A DNA stretch of 64,000 nt, from NCBI GenBank assembly GCA_949592205.1, contig CATIUR010000003.1, forward strand, positions 82,237,001 to 82,301,000, written 5' to 3'. The notes beneath the pieces are model-generated. The model ran no database searches. It was given only the letters and a program-made list of their open reading frames with translations, and was not told the DNA's origin. Below are positions 18,901-29,291 of the stretch, piece after piece. Numbering within the stretch: position 1 is the first letter of the stretch; every line of letters begins with the position of its first letter. The stretch comes from Helichrysum umbraculigerum. Lineage: Eukaryota > Streptophyta > Magnoliopsida > Asterales > Asteraceae. A program made the translations under genes and the position numbers.

Positions 18901-20398
18901 TCAAGGTTCCACCGGCAGCGAGTGGAATGCGGACGATCTTATCGTAACAAACGATTTCAGCTCGGTGTTTGGACAACCAGTCCATTCCAATAATGACGTC
19001 GAAACTTCCGATTTCAATGGGTATAAGGTCGATCGAAAAGGTTTCGTCAGCTAGGTTTAAAGTGCAATTCGGTATCACACTGGTGGTTTCTACAAGTTTT
19101 CCATTTGCTAGCTCTACAGTGTACTTAACATCTAAGGCAACAGGAGTGATGTCAAGTAATGGGCAAAAATCATCGGAGATAAAGCTTCTATCAGCACCAG
19201 TATCAAATAGAACAGAAGCATTTAAGTTGTTGAGGAGGAACATACCCGAGACCACATTCGGGTCTTGGCGGGCGTCCCCAGATTTGATGACGAAAGCTCT
19301 GCTGCGGGTGTTGTTGTTGTTGTTGTTGCTGCGGTTGTTGTTGTTGTTGTTGTTGCTGCGGTTGTTGTTGTTGTTGTTGTTGCGGTTCTTCAGTTTTGGG
19401 CACGTATCCCTGAAATGCCCGGGGTTTCCACACTCAAAGCAGACTTTGGGTGGCCTGGTGTTGTTGGGGTTGTTGTTGGTAGGAGAGCGGCAATCTTTGG
19501 TAAGGTGACCGTACCTCTTGCAGTTGTTGCAAAAGGAACCACAGGAACCTTCATGGTGATGGTTGCACTTGGGACAATATGGCTTGCTCCCAGTGTAACC
19601 CCGGATGATATCAGTGGTGGTGTTGTAGGCTTTGATGGTGTCAGGTTTCTTGTTTTGTTGGTTGGAGTGGTTGTTGTGGTAGTCAGACCACTTGCGTTTG
19701 TTGTTTTGGGAGGATGAAGTGGGTGGTTCAGAATCTTGGCTCATAGACATCAGGTCTTGGGCCAATGAGATTGCACCGTCAATGGTGGCTGGTTTTGAAG
19801 AGATGACGTGTCCCCGAACCAAATCAGGGAGACCAAGGGCGTACTTCCTGATTTTATCAGGTTCAGTGCTTACCATAGCTGGGCGGAGGGCAGCTAACTG
19901 TTGAAATCTGGTGGTATAACCATCGATGTCACCACCCTGAACCTTTAAGTTCCAGAACTCCTCATCTAGCTGCTGGAGTTTGGCGATAGAGCAGTACTTG
20001 GCAGTGAGTTTGGCTTTCAATTCCTCCCAAGTGATTTGGTAGGCAATGTCAGCACCCACTGATTGGGTATATGAATTCCACCAAGAGTGGGCATCATCTT
20101 CAAGAGAGCAGGTGGCGAAGTTTACTTTGTCGTTCTCCGCGCATTTACTGACACGGAAAACAGTTTCCATTTTCTCGAACCATCTGATCAGTCCGATGGC
20201 TCCTTCAGAACCCTTGAAACTCGAGGGTTTGCAGCTTTGGAAGTCCTTGTAAGAACAAGGTTTGGTGGTAGAGGTTCCAGCGGTATCGCTGTTTCTTGTG
20301 GAGTTGGGTGGAGTATTGCGAGCCAAGGCTTCAGTAACAGCCTGGGTTATGAGTGAAGTAATCTGTGCATCGGTGTAAGGTCTTGACTTTGGCGGCAT
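15914..20398 (-). CDS. gag-pol: Element A gag-pol polyprotein (Ty3 chromovirus, Tekay/Del-like)
   Basis: 1494 aa in one uninterrupted frame. The gag core is at about 50-230. Zinc knuckles are CNNCKRYGHLTKDC at about 290 and CFECGNPGHFRDTC at about 320. An asparagine-rich linker (335-362) is followed by the protease motif LFDTGADRSFI near 397. Reverse transcriptase includes FIDDILIYS near 734. RNase H begins near CDASHQGLG at about 877. Integrase has an HHCC zinc region at about 1075-1117 and a catalytic core with MDFITKLP, SDRDARF and SERTIQT (about 1139-1243). The C-terminus (about 1435-1485: DREVKQL, VKVRWNSRRG, TWERED, KYPQLF) resembles the chromodomain-like tail of the Tekay/Del group, thought to steer integration to chromatin. 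The start is at MPPKSR, conserved in B, C and E; an AG-ending acceptor-like sequence lies a few bases upstream. It appears functional. Confidence 0.95.
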   Translation of the reverse strand: MPPKSRPYTDAQITSLITQAVTEALARNTPPNSTRNSDTAGTSTTKPCSYKDFQSCKPSSFKGSEGAIGLIRWFEKMETVFRVSKCAENDKVNFATCSLEDDAHSWWNSYTQSVGADIAYQITWEELKAKLTAKYCSIAKLQQLDEEFWNLKVQGGDIDGYTTRFQQLAALRPAMVSTEPDKIRKYALGLPDLVRGHVISSKPATIDGAISLAQDLMSMSQDSEPPTSSSQNNKRKWSDYHNNHSNQQNKKPDTIKAYNTTTDIIRGYTGSKPYCPKCNHHHEGSCGSFCNNCKRYGHLTKDCRSPTNNNPNNTRPPKVCFECGNPGHFRDTCPKLKNRNNNNNNNRSNNNNNNNRSNNNNNNTRSRAFVIKSGDARQDPNVVSGMFLLNNLNASVLFDTGADRSFISDDFCPLLDITPVALDVKYTVELANGKLVETTSVIPNCTLNLADETFSIDLIPIEIGSFDVIIGMDWLSKHRAEIVCYDKIVRIPLAAGGTLIIQGETGGTGLNIISCLKTRKFLRKGYPAMLAHITEKKSEEKRLEDVPIVRDFPEVFPEELPGLPPPRQVEFSIDLVPGAAPVARAPYRLAPSELQELSSQLQELLDRGFIRPSSSPWGAPVLFVKKKDGSFRMCIDYRELNKLTVKNRYPLPRIDDLFDQLQGSSFYSKIDLRSGYHQLRVRDTDIPKTAFRTRYGHYEFQVMPFGLTNAPAVFMDLMNRVCKPYLEKFVIVFIDDILIYSRNEQEHAQHLKTILELLRHEELYAKFSKCEFWIQTVQFLGHVIDSQGIHVDPSKIEAIKDWQAPTSATEVRQFLGLAGYYRRFIENFSKIAQPLTVLTQKDKRFDWTDKQESAFQLLKQKLCSAPILSLPEGTDDFVVYCDASHQGLGCVLMQRDKVIAYASRQLKIHEKNYTTHDLELGAVVFALKIWRHYLYGTKCTIFTDHKSLQHIFDQKDLNMRQRRWVELLTDYDCEIKYHPGKANVVADALSRKERSKPLRVRALSMTIHNDLTIQIHTAQIEALKSENIKNEALRGIDKQFEIKPNGIRYFSNRIWLLSFGNLRDLVMDEAHKSKYSIHPGSDKMYHGIKEFYWWPNMKAEIATYVSKCLTCSKVKTEHQKPPGLLQQPEIPEWKWDQIAMDFITKLPKSSSGCDTIWVIVDRLTKSAHFLAIKENDKMERLTQIYIKEIVSHHGVPISIISDRDARFTSHFWQSLQKSLGTRLDMSTAYHPQTDGQSERTIQTLEDMLRACVVDFGTNWEKHLPLCEFSYNNSYHASIKAAPFEALYGRKCRSPICWTEVGDSQLTGPELIHATTEKIVEIQNRLKAARDRQKSYADVRRKPLEFQVGDRVLLKVSPWKGVIRFGKRGKLNPRYIGPFEILERIGPVAYRLQLPSELSSVHPTFHISNLKKCLSDETLIIPLDEIRVDDKLHFVEEPAEIMDREVKQLKQSRIPIVKVRWNSRRGPEFTWEREDQMRLKYPQLFTDSTSNTTSS
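19300..19386 (-). repeat. GTT/AAC trinucleotide repeat encoding polyasparagine
   Basis: Three runs of (GTT)n on the plus strand, separated by GCTGCG, encode three asparagine runs split by Arg-Ser on the minus strand. They lie in the linker between the nucleocapsid knuckles and the protease. B, C and E have much shorter Asn runs here. Confidence 0.9.
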
Positions 20399-20687
20399 GA
20401 TTCTTCAATAAAAGAAATGAAGATACATGAGATTTTGCAAGAAAGTTGTATTTATCTCAGATGTACATGTATAAAAGCAGTAATACATAACATCAACAGG
20501 AATAATGGCAATCGATATGAGTTGAAACAGCAAGGAACATTTAATAGATAGTACGAGTTCAAAGGTTACATCCTACAGATGTATTACAAAAGATGTCGGG
20601 AACTGTTACATCCGACTGAATTTTAGAGTAGCGCGTAGAGAGTTACTAGATTACAGGATAGATTACAAGACAAAGACTACACTAGTC
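20399..20687 (-). other. Element A leader between ORF0 and gag
   Basis: 289 nt with no ORF. The gag-proximal end reads TTCTTTTATTGAAG then AATC before the gag ATG on the minus strand, which would serve as a splice acceptor. Confidence 0.5.
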
Positions 20688-21173
20688 TTAACGTAGATTA
20701 ATTTGTTCAATCATCGTGACAAGACGGTCCACAGTGTTTGCAAGCCTGCTGGCTTGTCGGGCGTTGTCTTCCGCGAGTGCTAGTCGTTGTGTTAGTCCAC
20801 GCGCATATTCTTCTGTTTCATGTGAGCGTTGCTCACATTCTTCCATCCTTCGTTGTAGAAGGGCATTTTCCACCCTTATTTCTATTATTTGGTTACGGAG
20901 GACATCCATGTTGTTGTTTGTGGTTTCAAGGTCGTCGGAGACCTGTTCTATGCGTTCAAGAGACGTAAGTCGCCAGTTTTCATTTGTTTCCTGCAACACG
21001 ACATCCATGGTGCGAAGTCGCTGCTCGTGTTGATTTACCCTAGCAGTTAAAGCCGGTAAGGCGATGTGAGTGGGATACGGGCCAGCTCGAGGCAACCTGT
21101 TGTTCCTCCTTGCTACCCTTGGGTTCTGCGACCCGGATGGAGAACGAGATGAATTTGATGGGATGTTTGCCAT
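20688..21173 (-). CDS. Small coiled-coil ORF upstream of gag in element A ('ORF0')
   Basis: 161 aa, located between the primer binding site and gag, 289 nt before the gag start and in a different frame. The first 35 residues are Ser/Pro/Arg/Asn-rich (SSRSPSGS, RRNNRLPRAG). Residues about 45-160 are a continuous heptad-like coiled coil (RVNQHEQRLRTMD, VENALLQRRMEECEQRS, LAEDNARQASRLANTVDRLV). There are no cysteines apart from one, and no membrane segment. Accessory ORFs here are not standard for this lineage. The start region is recognisable but truncated in C (33121) and E (62141). It could be a real accessory protein or a captured fragment. Gag translation would have to bypass it, which suggests alternative splicing. 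Confidence 0.7.
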   Translation of the reverse strand: MANIPSNSSRSPSGSQNPRVARRNNRLPRAGPYPTHIALPALTARVNQHEQRLRTMDVVLQETNENWRLTSLERIEQVSDDLETTNNNMDVLRNQIIEIRVENALLQRRMEECEQRSHETEEYARGLTQRLALAEDNARQASRLANTVDRLVTMIEQINLR

Positions 21174-21483
21174 TTCTGAGACAAAGCGTTAGTAAGATTG
21201 AGGCCTATATTCATATAGCTCCTATATAATATAGCCTATTGAGTGTCTAGCATAAACATGTTTGAGTCTCGGTTCTCTCGAGGTCAGAGTCTTCTATTGT
21301 ATCCTGTTCAGCCATAACTGCTTTCAGATCTTACATCATCTTTGCTTAATTGTACATAGTTGATCAGGCTATGTTAAATTAAACTCGTATGCTGTAATCC
21401 CTGAACCAGTCATACCTAATAAGGAATACTGCCTAATGGTCATAGTCTAGGCTCACTAAATGCAACCTAGTTCACTATAACCT

Positions 21484-21498
21484 TAGGCTCTGATACCA
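21484..21498 (-). other. Primer binding site of element A
   Basis: The minus strand reads TGGTATCAGAGCCTA, three bases after the end of the 5' LTR; initiator-methionine tRNA type, as in B, C and E. Confidence 0.93.
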
Positions 21499-21501
21499 AT
21501 C

Positions 21502-23937
21502 TGTAACACCCCCAAATTTGATGATTTGCGGAAGCTTGATTTGGGTGTTACTAATCAATAACAAAGCACAAGGATAAATAGCAAACGACTCTATATGCGT
21601 CGTTTTAACAAAATATATTGATAACCGAAATGTTTACAACATTTAAAGCTTTACATAGCTCGAGTTAAATAAAATGAGATTTCAGTACATAAGTACTTAT
21701 ACAAAATATACTAATGCAAGAAAATCTCAAACTTCTGTATGCTGACTCGAGCTAAATCCTGAAGCAGAAACATCCTACTGCTGGGTACCTGCGATATATG
21801 CTAAAAGGTCAGCTATAAAGCTGGTGAGCTCACAGGTTTGAAATCAAGTAATATCGTATGAATCGCAAGATTTAAATAATGTATTGCATCCAGCAATAAA
21901 ATAATGAATTGCATCCAGCAATTTAATGATAATCATCGTGTATACAGCCATGAGCACATAGTTGAGCTTAACTCGAGGGCCGGGTCCCCTATAGAGAATT
22001 CCGGGCGAGGTGCCTCCACGAATGCCTAATCAACATTCGTCTTCCCAAATATTAGTACGTCCGTTTACCCGGTTAGTGCTTGCTAACCCGAACGAGGAGG
22101 GTCAATCCTATATGGTACCATATACTAATATTCACGCTACAACGTATTAACAACTATGCTGACGGAGGACTTTAAAATGATTAGTTTCGAAAAACTCATG
22201 TAGTATATGAAAAGTTGGTACTTGCGTTCACATGTTAAAATTGAGCAGTATATCACACCCCTGAGTAAAACAGTAAAAGAGGGGCTATGAGACTCACCTG
22301 AGTCTGAAAGCGTTTAAACAAACGTAAGTTGATTAGCCGAGTATGAAGTCCAAAGACTTGTAACCTGAGGGTGTCCACGACACGCGATGGTTATAAACAT
22401 GATTGGGTATCTCAAAAGATCACCCTTGTAGTTGTTACATAACTATATATATGTCCAAATTACTACGATTTGGTTGATTTGTTAAGTGTTTGAAAACATG
22501 TACGGCCCGTTGGTGATGGATTTGTAATAATAATCTCAACTATTATTATTGTGATTTCGTGGCGTTTTACTTTGAAAAATGTGTTTCGATTGTGTTTTAG
22601 AAGCCGTTACGGAATCTAAGTACGGGGGTCCGGGGGCAGAGCCCCTGGCTGGGGTCGAGCTGCCAGGTCAGTTTGGAAAATTTTTATTTCTACTATATTG
22701 CTTTGACGAAAAACGCATCTGGGATCTGAATTCGGGTAAAATCGAGTGATAAATTTTAGGTCTCGACACTTAGTAAAAATCTGAGTTTTCTGTGTTTTGC
22801 GACACAATATGCGACACTAAAGATGTTATGCGACACAAGGGTTGTGTCGCATAGAAAATGCGACACAATGTCTATACGACACAAGGGTTGTGTCGCATAG
22901 ATGCGAGATGCTGATTCAACAGCGACATAGTGATTGTGTCGTATTGGTTATGCGACATAGTGGTTGTGTCGCAAGACTTGCGACACTAAATCTTTGGTAC
23001 GACATAAGGTACGACACAAGGGATTTTATGCGACACTAAAGCCAAAATACGACACAACATGCGACACAATGCTTGTGTCGCATGGATGAACACCAGCCCA
23101 GAAATCCGGCTGTCAACGTTAATTCCGACCAAAAATCCGTTTTAAACTCGTTTTTAAGCTATGAAATCGTGTTATATGCTTAGTAAGGGACATATACATG
23201 TTATATAAACAACCACAAACGAAAAATACTAAGAATCGAGTGATTTTGGGATTTTGTCGGAAACTTACAATTTGCCGAAATGAAAATCCGAAAAGGTAGC
23301 GTTGTAGATCGTCGCGAGGTGGTCGTGAATCTCTAAAAATATTTGTGATCCGGTCGCGTTTCGTGGTAGTATTTTGCGGTTTTATGAGTTTGGTGGTTTG
23401 TTTCTATTTAGAGAGAAAAAGAAGAGAGAGAGATAGAAGGAAAGATGAAATGAAGAAAAAGATGGGAGGTGGGGGTTTATCCCCACTTTTCCAGTTTTTC
23501 GCCCCGCGTCCCGTGTGGTGTTCGTTTGCTCCGTCATTTAATCGTTAAATAATTATTTACATTTTAATTATAAGTTCAAAATACAATTTAATCTATATTG
23601 TAGTTATGAAATATAAGTTTGTTTATTTAGTTTGCGCGGTTTAATGTTTTAAATCGTGTAAGTTTGGTTTGTACGATACGAATGAATACGAAATATTATC
23701 AAAATAATATTTTTGACATAAAAGCGTTATTTAATAAAGTTGATCACCAACGTCCGTATTAAATTGAATCGAAATACATCCGATTTAAATTGCGTACGAT
23801 TTAATCAAATCGCATTTTCGTATATATTCAACAATATATATAATTCGATACATTAATTAGCCTAACAAGGAACTAATTACATGTATTAACATATGATTAG
23901 GCACTAAATCACTAGTCCTAATTTGGCGGGTGTTACA
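21502..23937 (-). repeat. Element A 5' LTR (complete, uninterrupted)
   Basis: 2436 bp, the intact partner of the split LTR at 658-15879, and hence the pre-insertion allele of the Copia target site (near 23513-23530). It carries the hairpin pair, the TATATGGTACCATATA palindrome and the TGCGACAC array. Confidence 0.96.
22798..23086. repeat. TGCGACAC/GTGTCGCA palindromic array in A's LTR (copy 2)
   Basis: Same array as 1954-2242, with no difference that I could see. Confidence 0.9.
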
Positions 23938-23942
23938 TTGTT

Positions 23943-24027
23943 CATTATGTAATCTTGTGTGCTTTGTATATTGATTAGTCGCGCCCCGAACCGACCCGCT
24001 TCCGCATCATAATTTGGGGGTGCGATA
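23943..24027 (+). mobile_element. Element B 5' LTR, right end
   Basis: Continues the LTR from 652/657. It ends AATTTGGGGGTGCGATA, where the intact form at 53200 ends GTGCGACA, so the terminal CA has mutated to TA. Followed by the primer binding site. Confidence 0.9.
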
Positions 24028-24030
24028 GAT

Positions 24031-24043
24031 TGGTATCAGAGCC
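24031..24043 (+). other. Primer binding site of element B
   Basis: TGGTATCAGAGCC, three bases after the LTR end; initiator-methionine tRNA type. Confidence 0.92.
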
Positions 24044-24833
24044 TAAGGTTATAGTAAACTAGGTTGCATTTAGTGGGCCTAGACTATGACCGTTAGGCAG
24101 TATTCCTCATTAGGTATAACTGGTTCAGTGATCACGTCATACTAGTTTAATTTAACATAACGTAGCTAACTATGTACAATTAAACGAAGTTGATGTGAAA
24201 TCTGAAAGGGGTTATGCTTAACATGAATGCATTAGTTGACTCTGACCACGAGAGAAACCGTGACTAATACTTGATTAGTGTTAGACACACATTAGGCTAT
24301 TATGTGATATAGGCGTATATACATACATAGGCCTCATTTATGTGCTACCTTATAGGCTATTATATATTGAAGATATATGATTAAGTCCCACTCGCGTATT
24401 ATCTTCTAAGCTATTATATATATCGAATATATATAGATCACACACGATAATACACTCGTTAGCACTCTCACTACCAAAGACGACAAGTACAAATTACTTT
24501 CGTCTCTCTCTTTTATACACACATAACATCTCACAACACAATTCCGCTGTGCCATCGTATGTTCGCGAGGAGTATATCATTTCGTATTTCCTCCATCATT
24601 CTATTTCCTTAGAATCACAAATGGAACTTATTGTTTGAAGGACTATAGGCTCCATACGTAAAACCATACCCCACCCACTCGCAAACTCGCATCTAGTATG
24701 CAACTCTGTTGTTTGTCAAATGTGATTATCACTGGTGCCATTGTATATTACCCCATAAATATATATATGCATATGTGATGTATCATGTTTTGGTGCAAAC
24801 AACTCATCCACTCTCTTTGCTTTTGTCAGAATC
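24044..24833 (+). other. Element B untranslated leader
   Basis: 790 bp between the primer binding site and gag with no supportable ORF. Its first 250 bp align with the leaders of A, C and E; the rest diverges and has no visible ORF0 relic. It ends CTTTTGTCAG AATC before the ATG, an acceptor-like context shared with C and E. Confidence 0.7.
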
Positions 24834-27800
24834 ATGCCGCCAAAGAGGAATGGTTTCAGTCAAGCTGAACTCAATGCTGCGGTTACCCGAGCTGTAGCCA
24901 AAGCCATGGCTGCTCGAGACGCTCAAAGGAATGAAGAGACAGTTAATGCCACTCCTACTCCTGTTATCAAACCTTGTTCCTACAAGGATTTTCTCAGCTG
25001 CAAACCATTGTATTTCAAGGGCACAGAAGGTGCCATTGGCCTGATCAGATGGATTGAAAGAATGGAATCTGTCTTCAGTCTCTGTAACTGTGCTGAAGAT
25101 AGTAAGGTCAAGTTTGCTGCTTACACCTTTCAAGAAGGTGCACTAACGTGGTGGAACACCCACGCAAACTCTATTGGCGTCGAGATCGCAAACCGACTTC
25201 CTTGGCCTGAATTGAAGAAAAAGCTAAGGGAGAAGTACTGTCGCGAGGAAGAACTACACCGACTGGAAGTGGAGTTCTGGCATCTGGCGGTACAAGGGAA
25301 CGATATTGCTGGGTACACCACCAAGTTCCAGCAATTTGCTCTGTTGTGCCCAGGTTTGGTTGATACGGAAGGAAAAAGTATCAAGAAGTACATCCGCGGA
25401 CTTCCAGAGAATATCCAGGGAAATGTCGCCTCAGCGCAACCAACCACCCTTGATAGAGCTATCGAAATTGCTCATGAACTCATGGCCATGGTTGTCAGCC
25501 GTGAGACATTTGCTCCATCTTCTGGTAACAACAACAAGAGAAAGTGGTCTGGGAACACCACTCAAAACCAATCATCATCAAAGAGGTCTGAGTCTGATAA
25601 GACCCTCAACACTGGTTCTAGTTTCAACAAGGGTTACACTGGAAATAAACCCTACTGTTCAAAGTGCCGCCGTCAACATGATGGTCCTTGCAGCACACCT
25701 TGTGGAAAATGTCAAAGGTATGGACATTTGACCAAAGACTGTAGGTCTACTACCGTCAACACCAACAACACCACCAGCCAACCAAAGTCCTGCTATGAGT
25801 GTGGAGAAACTGGGCACTTTAGGAATGATTGCCCAAAGCTGAAGAACAAGGGTAACAACACTGCGAAGGGAAGAGCTTTCGTTCTGAACTTAGGAGAGGC
25901 CCATCAAGACCCGAATGTGGTCTTGGGTACGTTTCTTCTCAACGATCTTACTGCTTCTGTTCTGTTTGATTCTGGTGCTGATAGGAGCTTCATATCTGAT
26001 GAGTTTAGTCAATTGCTTAACATTGCCCCTATTGCCTTAGATGCTAAGTACATTGTAGAATTAGCTAATGGCAAGTTAATTGAGGCTGACAGTGTAATAC
26101 CAAATTGCACTTTAAATCTATCTGATTAAATCTTCTCTATTGACCTTATACCCGTTGAGATTGGAAGTTTCGACGTCATTATTGGAATGGATTGGTTATC
26201 CAAGCACCGAACTGAAATTGTCTGCTACGACAAATTCGTCCGTATACCTCTTGTTACCGGTAGTACTCTAATCATACAAGGGGAGACCGGTAGGACGAGA
26301 TTGAATATCGTATCCTGCATGAAAACTCGCAAGTACCTTAGGAAAGGGTACCAGGCGATCCTCGCACATGTCTTGGAGAAAAAGTCGGAAGAGAAACGAC
26401 TTGAGGATGTGCCCATTGTTAGAGATTTTCCAGAAGTCTTTCCCGAAGACTTACCTGGCCTTCCACCACCGAGACAAGTTGAGTTCTCGATTGATCTCGT
26501 GCCCGGGGCAGCACCCGTTGCACGAGCACCATATCGTTTAGCCCCTTCAGAACTTCAGGAGTTGTCTACTCAGTTGCAGGAACTCCTGGATAAGGGATTC
26601 ATTAGACCAAGTTCTTCACCATGGGGAGCCCCGGTTCTGTTTGTGAAAAAGAAAGACGGTTCATTCAGAATGTGTATCGACTATAGAGAGTTGAACAAAT
26701 TGACCGTCAAGAACCGTTACCCACTACCTCGCATTGATGACCTGTTCGACCAACTTCAAGGGTCAAGTTTCTACTCGAAGATAGATCTAAGATCAGGTTA
26801 TTATCAGTTACGAGTTCGTGACATCGACATCCCAAAGACTGCTTTCCGAACTCGCTATGGACATTACGAGTTCCAAGTGATGCCATTTGGAATGACTAAC
26901 GCACCTGCTGTATTCATGGATCTTATGAACCGAGTGTGCAAACCATATCTCGACAAGTTTGTCATTGTTTTCATCGATGACATTCTTATTTACTCGCGCA
27001 ATGAGCAAGAGCACGCGCAGCATCTCAAAGTCATTCTAGAGCTTCTTAGACACGAAGAGTTATTGGCTAAATTCTCCAAGTGTGAGTTCTGGATGAAAAC
27101 CGTTCAGTTCCTTGGTCATGTGATTGATAGTCAAGGAATTCACGTAGATCCATCAAAAATTGAGGCTATCAAGTGCTGGCAAGCACCGACGACGCCGACC
27201 GAAGTACGCCAATTCTTAGGACTGGCAGGTTATTATAGGCGTTTCATTGAGAATTTCTCCAAAATAGCTCAACCTCTCACAATACTGACTCAGAAGGAAA
27301 AGAAGTTCGATTGGACTGATAAACAAGAGTCAGCATTTCAGTTATTGAAGCAAAAGCTTTGCAGTGCACCAATTCTATCATTACCCGAAGGCAACGAAGA
27401 TTTCGTGGTATACTGCGATGCCTCACACCAAGGTCTTGGTTGCGTGTTGATGCAACGAGACAAGGTTATTGCCTACGCCTCCCGACAACTCAAAGTTCAC
27501 GAGAAGAACTACACAACTCATGATCTCGAATTAGGAGCCGTAGTGTTCGCTCTCAAGATCTGGAGACACTATCTGTATGGCACAAAATGTACCATCTTCA
27601 CCGATCACAAAAGCCTCCAGCATATATTCGATCAGAAGGATCTCAATATGAGGCAACGTCGCTGGGTCGAGTTACTCACCGACTATGATTGTGAAATCAA
27701 GTATCATCCAGGGAAGGCAAATGTGGTTGCCGATGCCCTAAGTCGCAAAGAGCGCACAAAACCACTTCGAGTCCGAGCCCTTAGCATAACTATCCATAAT

Positions 27801-29257
27801 GATCTCATCATTCAAATTCTCACTGCTCAACTCGAAGCATTGAAACCTGAAAACATCAAGGAGGAAGCCTTGCGAAATATGGAGAATCAATTTGAAACCA
27901 AACCCAATGGGGTCAAATACTTCGCAAATCGAATCTGGTTACCTAAATTTGGGAATCTTCGAGACTTGGTGATGGATGAAGCTCACAAGTCCAAATATTC
28001 TATACATCCTGGATCTGACAAGATGTATCATGGCATCAAGGGATCATACTGGTGGCCAAACATGAAAGCAGAGATTGCCACGTATGTCAGCAAGTGCCTC
28101 ACATGTTCAAAAGTTAAAGCTGAATATCAGAAGCCCACCGGTTTGTACAACAACCGGACATTCCAGAATGGAAATGGGAGCAAATCGCTATGGATTTCAT
28201 CACTAAACTCCCAAGAACAGCTAGCGGTTGCGACACCATTTGGGAAATCGTAGACCGGCTCACCAAATCAGCTCATTTTATCGCCATCAAGGAGACTGAC
28301 AAAATAGAACGTCTCACACGAATCTATTTGAAGGAGATCGTATCCCGACACGGCGTTCCAATCTCAATTATCTCTGATAGAGACAGCCGATTCACATCTA
28401 ACTTTTGGCAATCATTGCAAAAGTCATTGGGTACTCGTTTAGATATGAGTACAGCCTATCATCCACAAACCGATGGCCAAAGTGAAAGAACCATCCAAAC
28501 ACTAGAAGATATGCTACGCGCCTGTGTAGTTGATTTCGGTGCATATTGGGAGCATCATTTGCCTTTGTGCGAATTCTCATACAACAACAGCTACCACACC
28601 AGCATCAAGGCTGCACCTTTCGAGGCACTGTAAGGTCGTAAGTTCCGGTCGCCTATCTGTTGGACTGAAGTTGGAGACAGCCAATTTACTGGTCCTGAAA
28701 TTATTCATGAAACCACCGAGAAGATCGTTGGTATCCAACAACGGTTGAAAGCCGCACATGATCGTCAAAAGAGTTATGCTGACGTGAGACGCAAGCATCT
28801 CGAGTTCCAGGTTGGGGATCGAGTATTGCTCAAAGTATCACCTTGGAAAGGTGTCATCCATTTTGGTAAATGTGGGAAGTTAAACCCTAGATATATCGGA
28901 CCTTTTGAGATCCTTGAAAGGATTGGTCCAGTCGCATATCGATTGCAGCTACCTCCAGAGCTCAGTAGCGTGCATCCCACAGTTCACATTTCTAACCTGA
29001 AGAAATGTATGTCCGATGAGACACTCATTATTCCTCTAGATGAGATTCAAATCGATGATAAACTTCATTTTATCGAGACACCGGTGGAGATCATGGACCG
29101 TGAGGTCAAACAACTTAAGCAAAATCGTATCCCAATTGTCAAAGTTCGGTGGAATTCGCGACGTGGTCCGGAATTCACCTGGGAACGGGAAGACCAGATG
29201 CGACACAAGTATCTGCATTTATTTTCGGACTCCACTCACACGCCAACACAAAGCTGA
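24834..29257 (+). pseudogene. gag-pol: Element B gag-pol pseudogene (Ty3 chromovirus)
   Basis: Homologous over its whole length to A's and C's gag-pol but broken three times. An in-frame TAA at 26127-26129 lies between the protease and reverse transcriptase regions. A one-base deletion near 28146 lies in the linker before the integrase core. A TAA at 28631-28633 replaces a conserved Tyr codon in the integrase. The pieces are 24834-26129 (gag, two zinc knuckles, protease LFDSGADRSFI), 26187-28253 (reverse transcriptase with FIDDILIYS, RNase H, integrase zinc region), 28190-28633 (integrase core) and 28745-29257 (integrase end and chromodomain-like tail). The N-terminus (MPPKRNGFSQAELNAA) differs from A, C and E, marking a distinct subfamily. 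Not functional as it stands. Confidence 0.95.
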
Positions 29258-29278
29258 ATTTCGGGACGAAATTCTCTT

Positions 29279-29291
29279 AACAAGGGGAGAA
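29279..29291 (+). other. Polypurine tract of element B
   Basis: AACAAGGGGAGAA directly precedes the 3' LTR start TGTGACACCC at 29292. Confidence 0.88.

Larger units (their letters stand above)
658..23937 (-). mobile_element. Element A: full-length Ty3 chromovirus, hosting a nested Copia element
   Basis: Complete minus-strand Ty3/gypsy element. Its LTRs are 658-15879 (split by the Copia insertion; 2023 + 413 = 2436 bp after removing it and one TSD copy) and 21502-23937 (2436 bp). Both start TGTAACACCC and end GTGTTACA on the plus strand. Flanking 5-mers are TCGTT (653-657) and TTGTT (23938-23942), one mismatch. I saw one substitution between the LTRs (CCGGAAAG versus CCGAAAAG near 2447/23289), so the insertion is young. 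The internal region holds a primer binding site, a small coiled-coil ORF, an intact gag-pol and a polypurine tract. The target is B's 5' LTR: joining 657 to 23943 restores continuity with the homologous LTR at 42460. Confidence 0.95.

Noticed and set aside
19265..19717. Valine/glycine-rich 150-aa plus-strand ORF
   Set aside because: Antisense shadow of A's gag-pol, produced by the GTT repeat and zinc-knuckle region.
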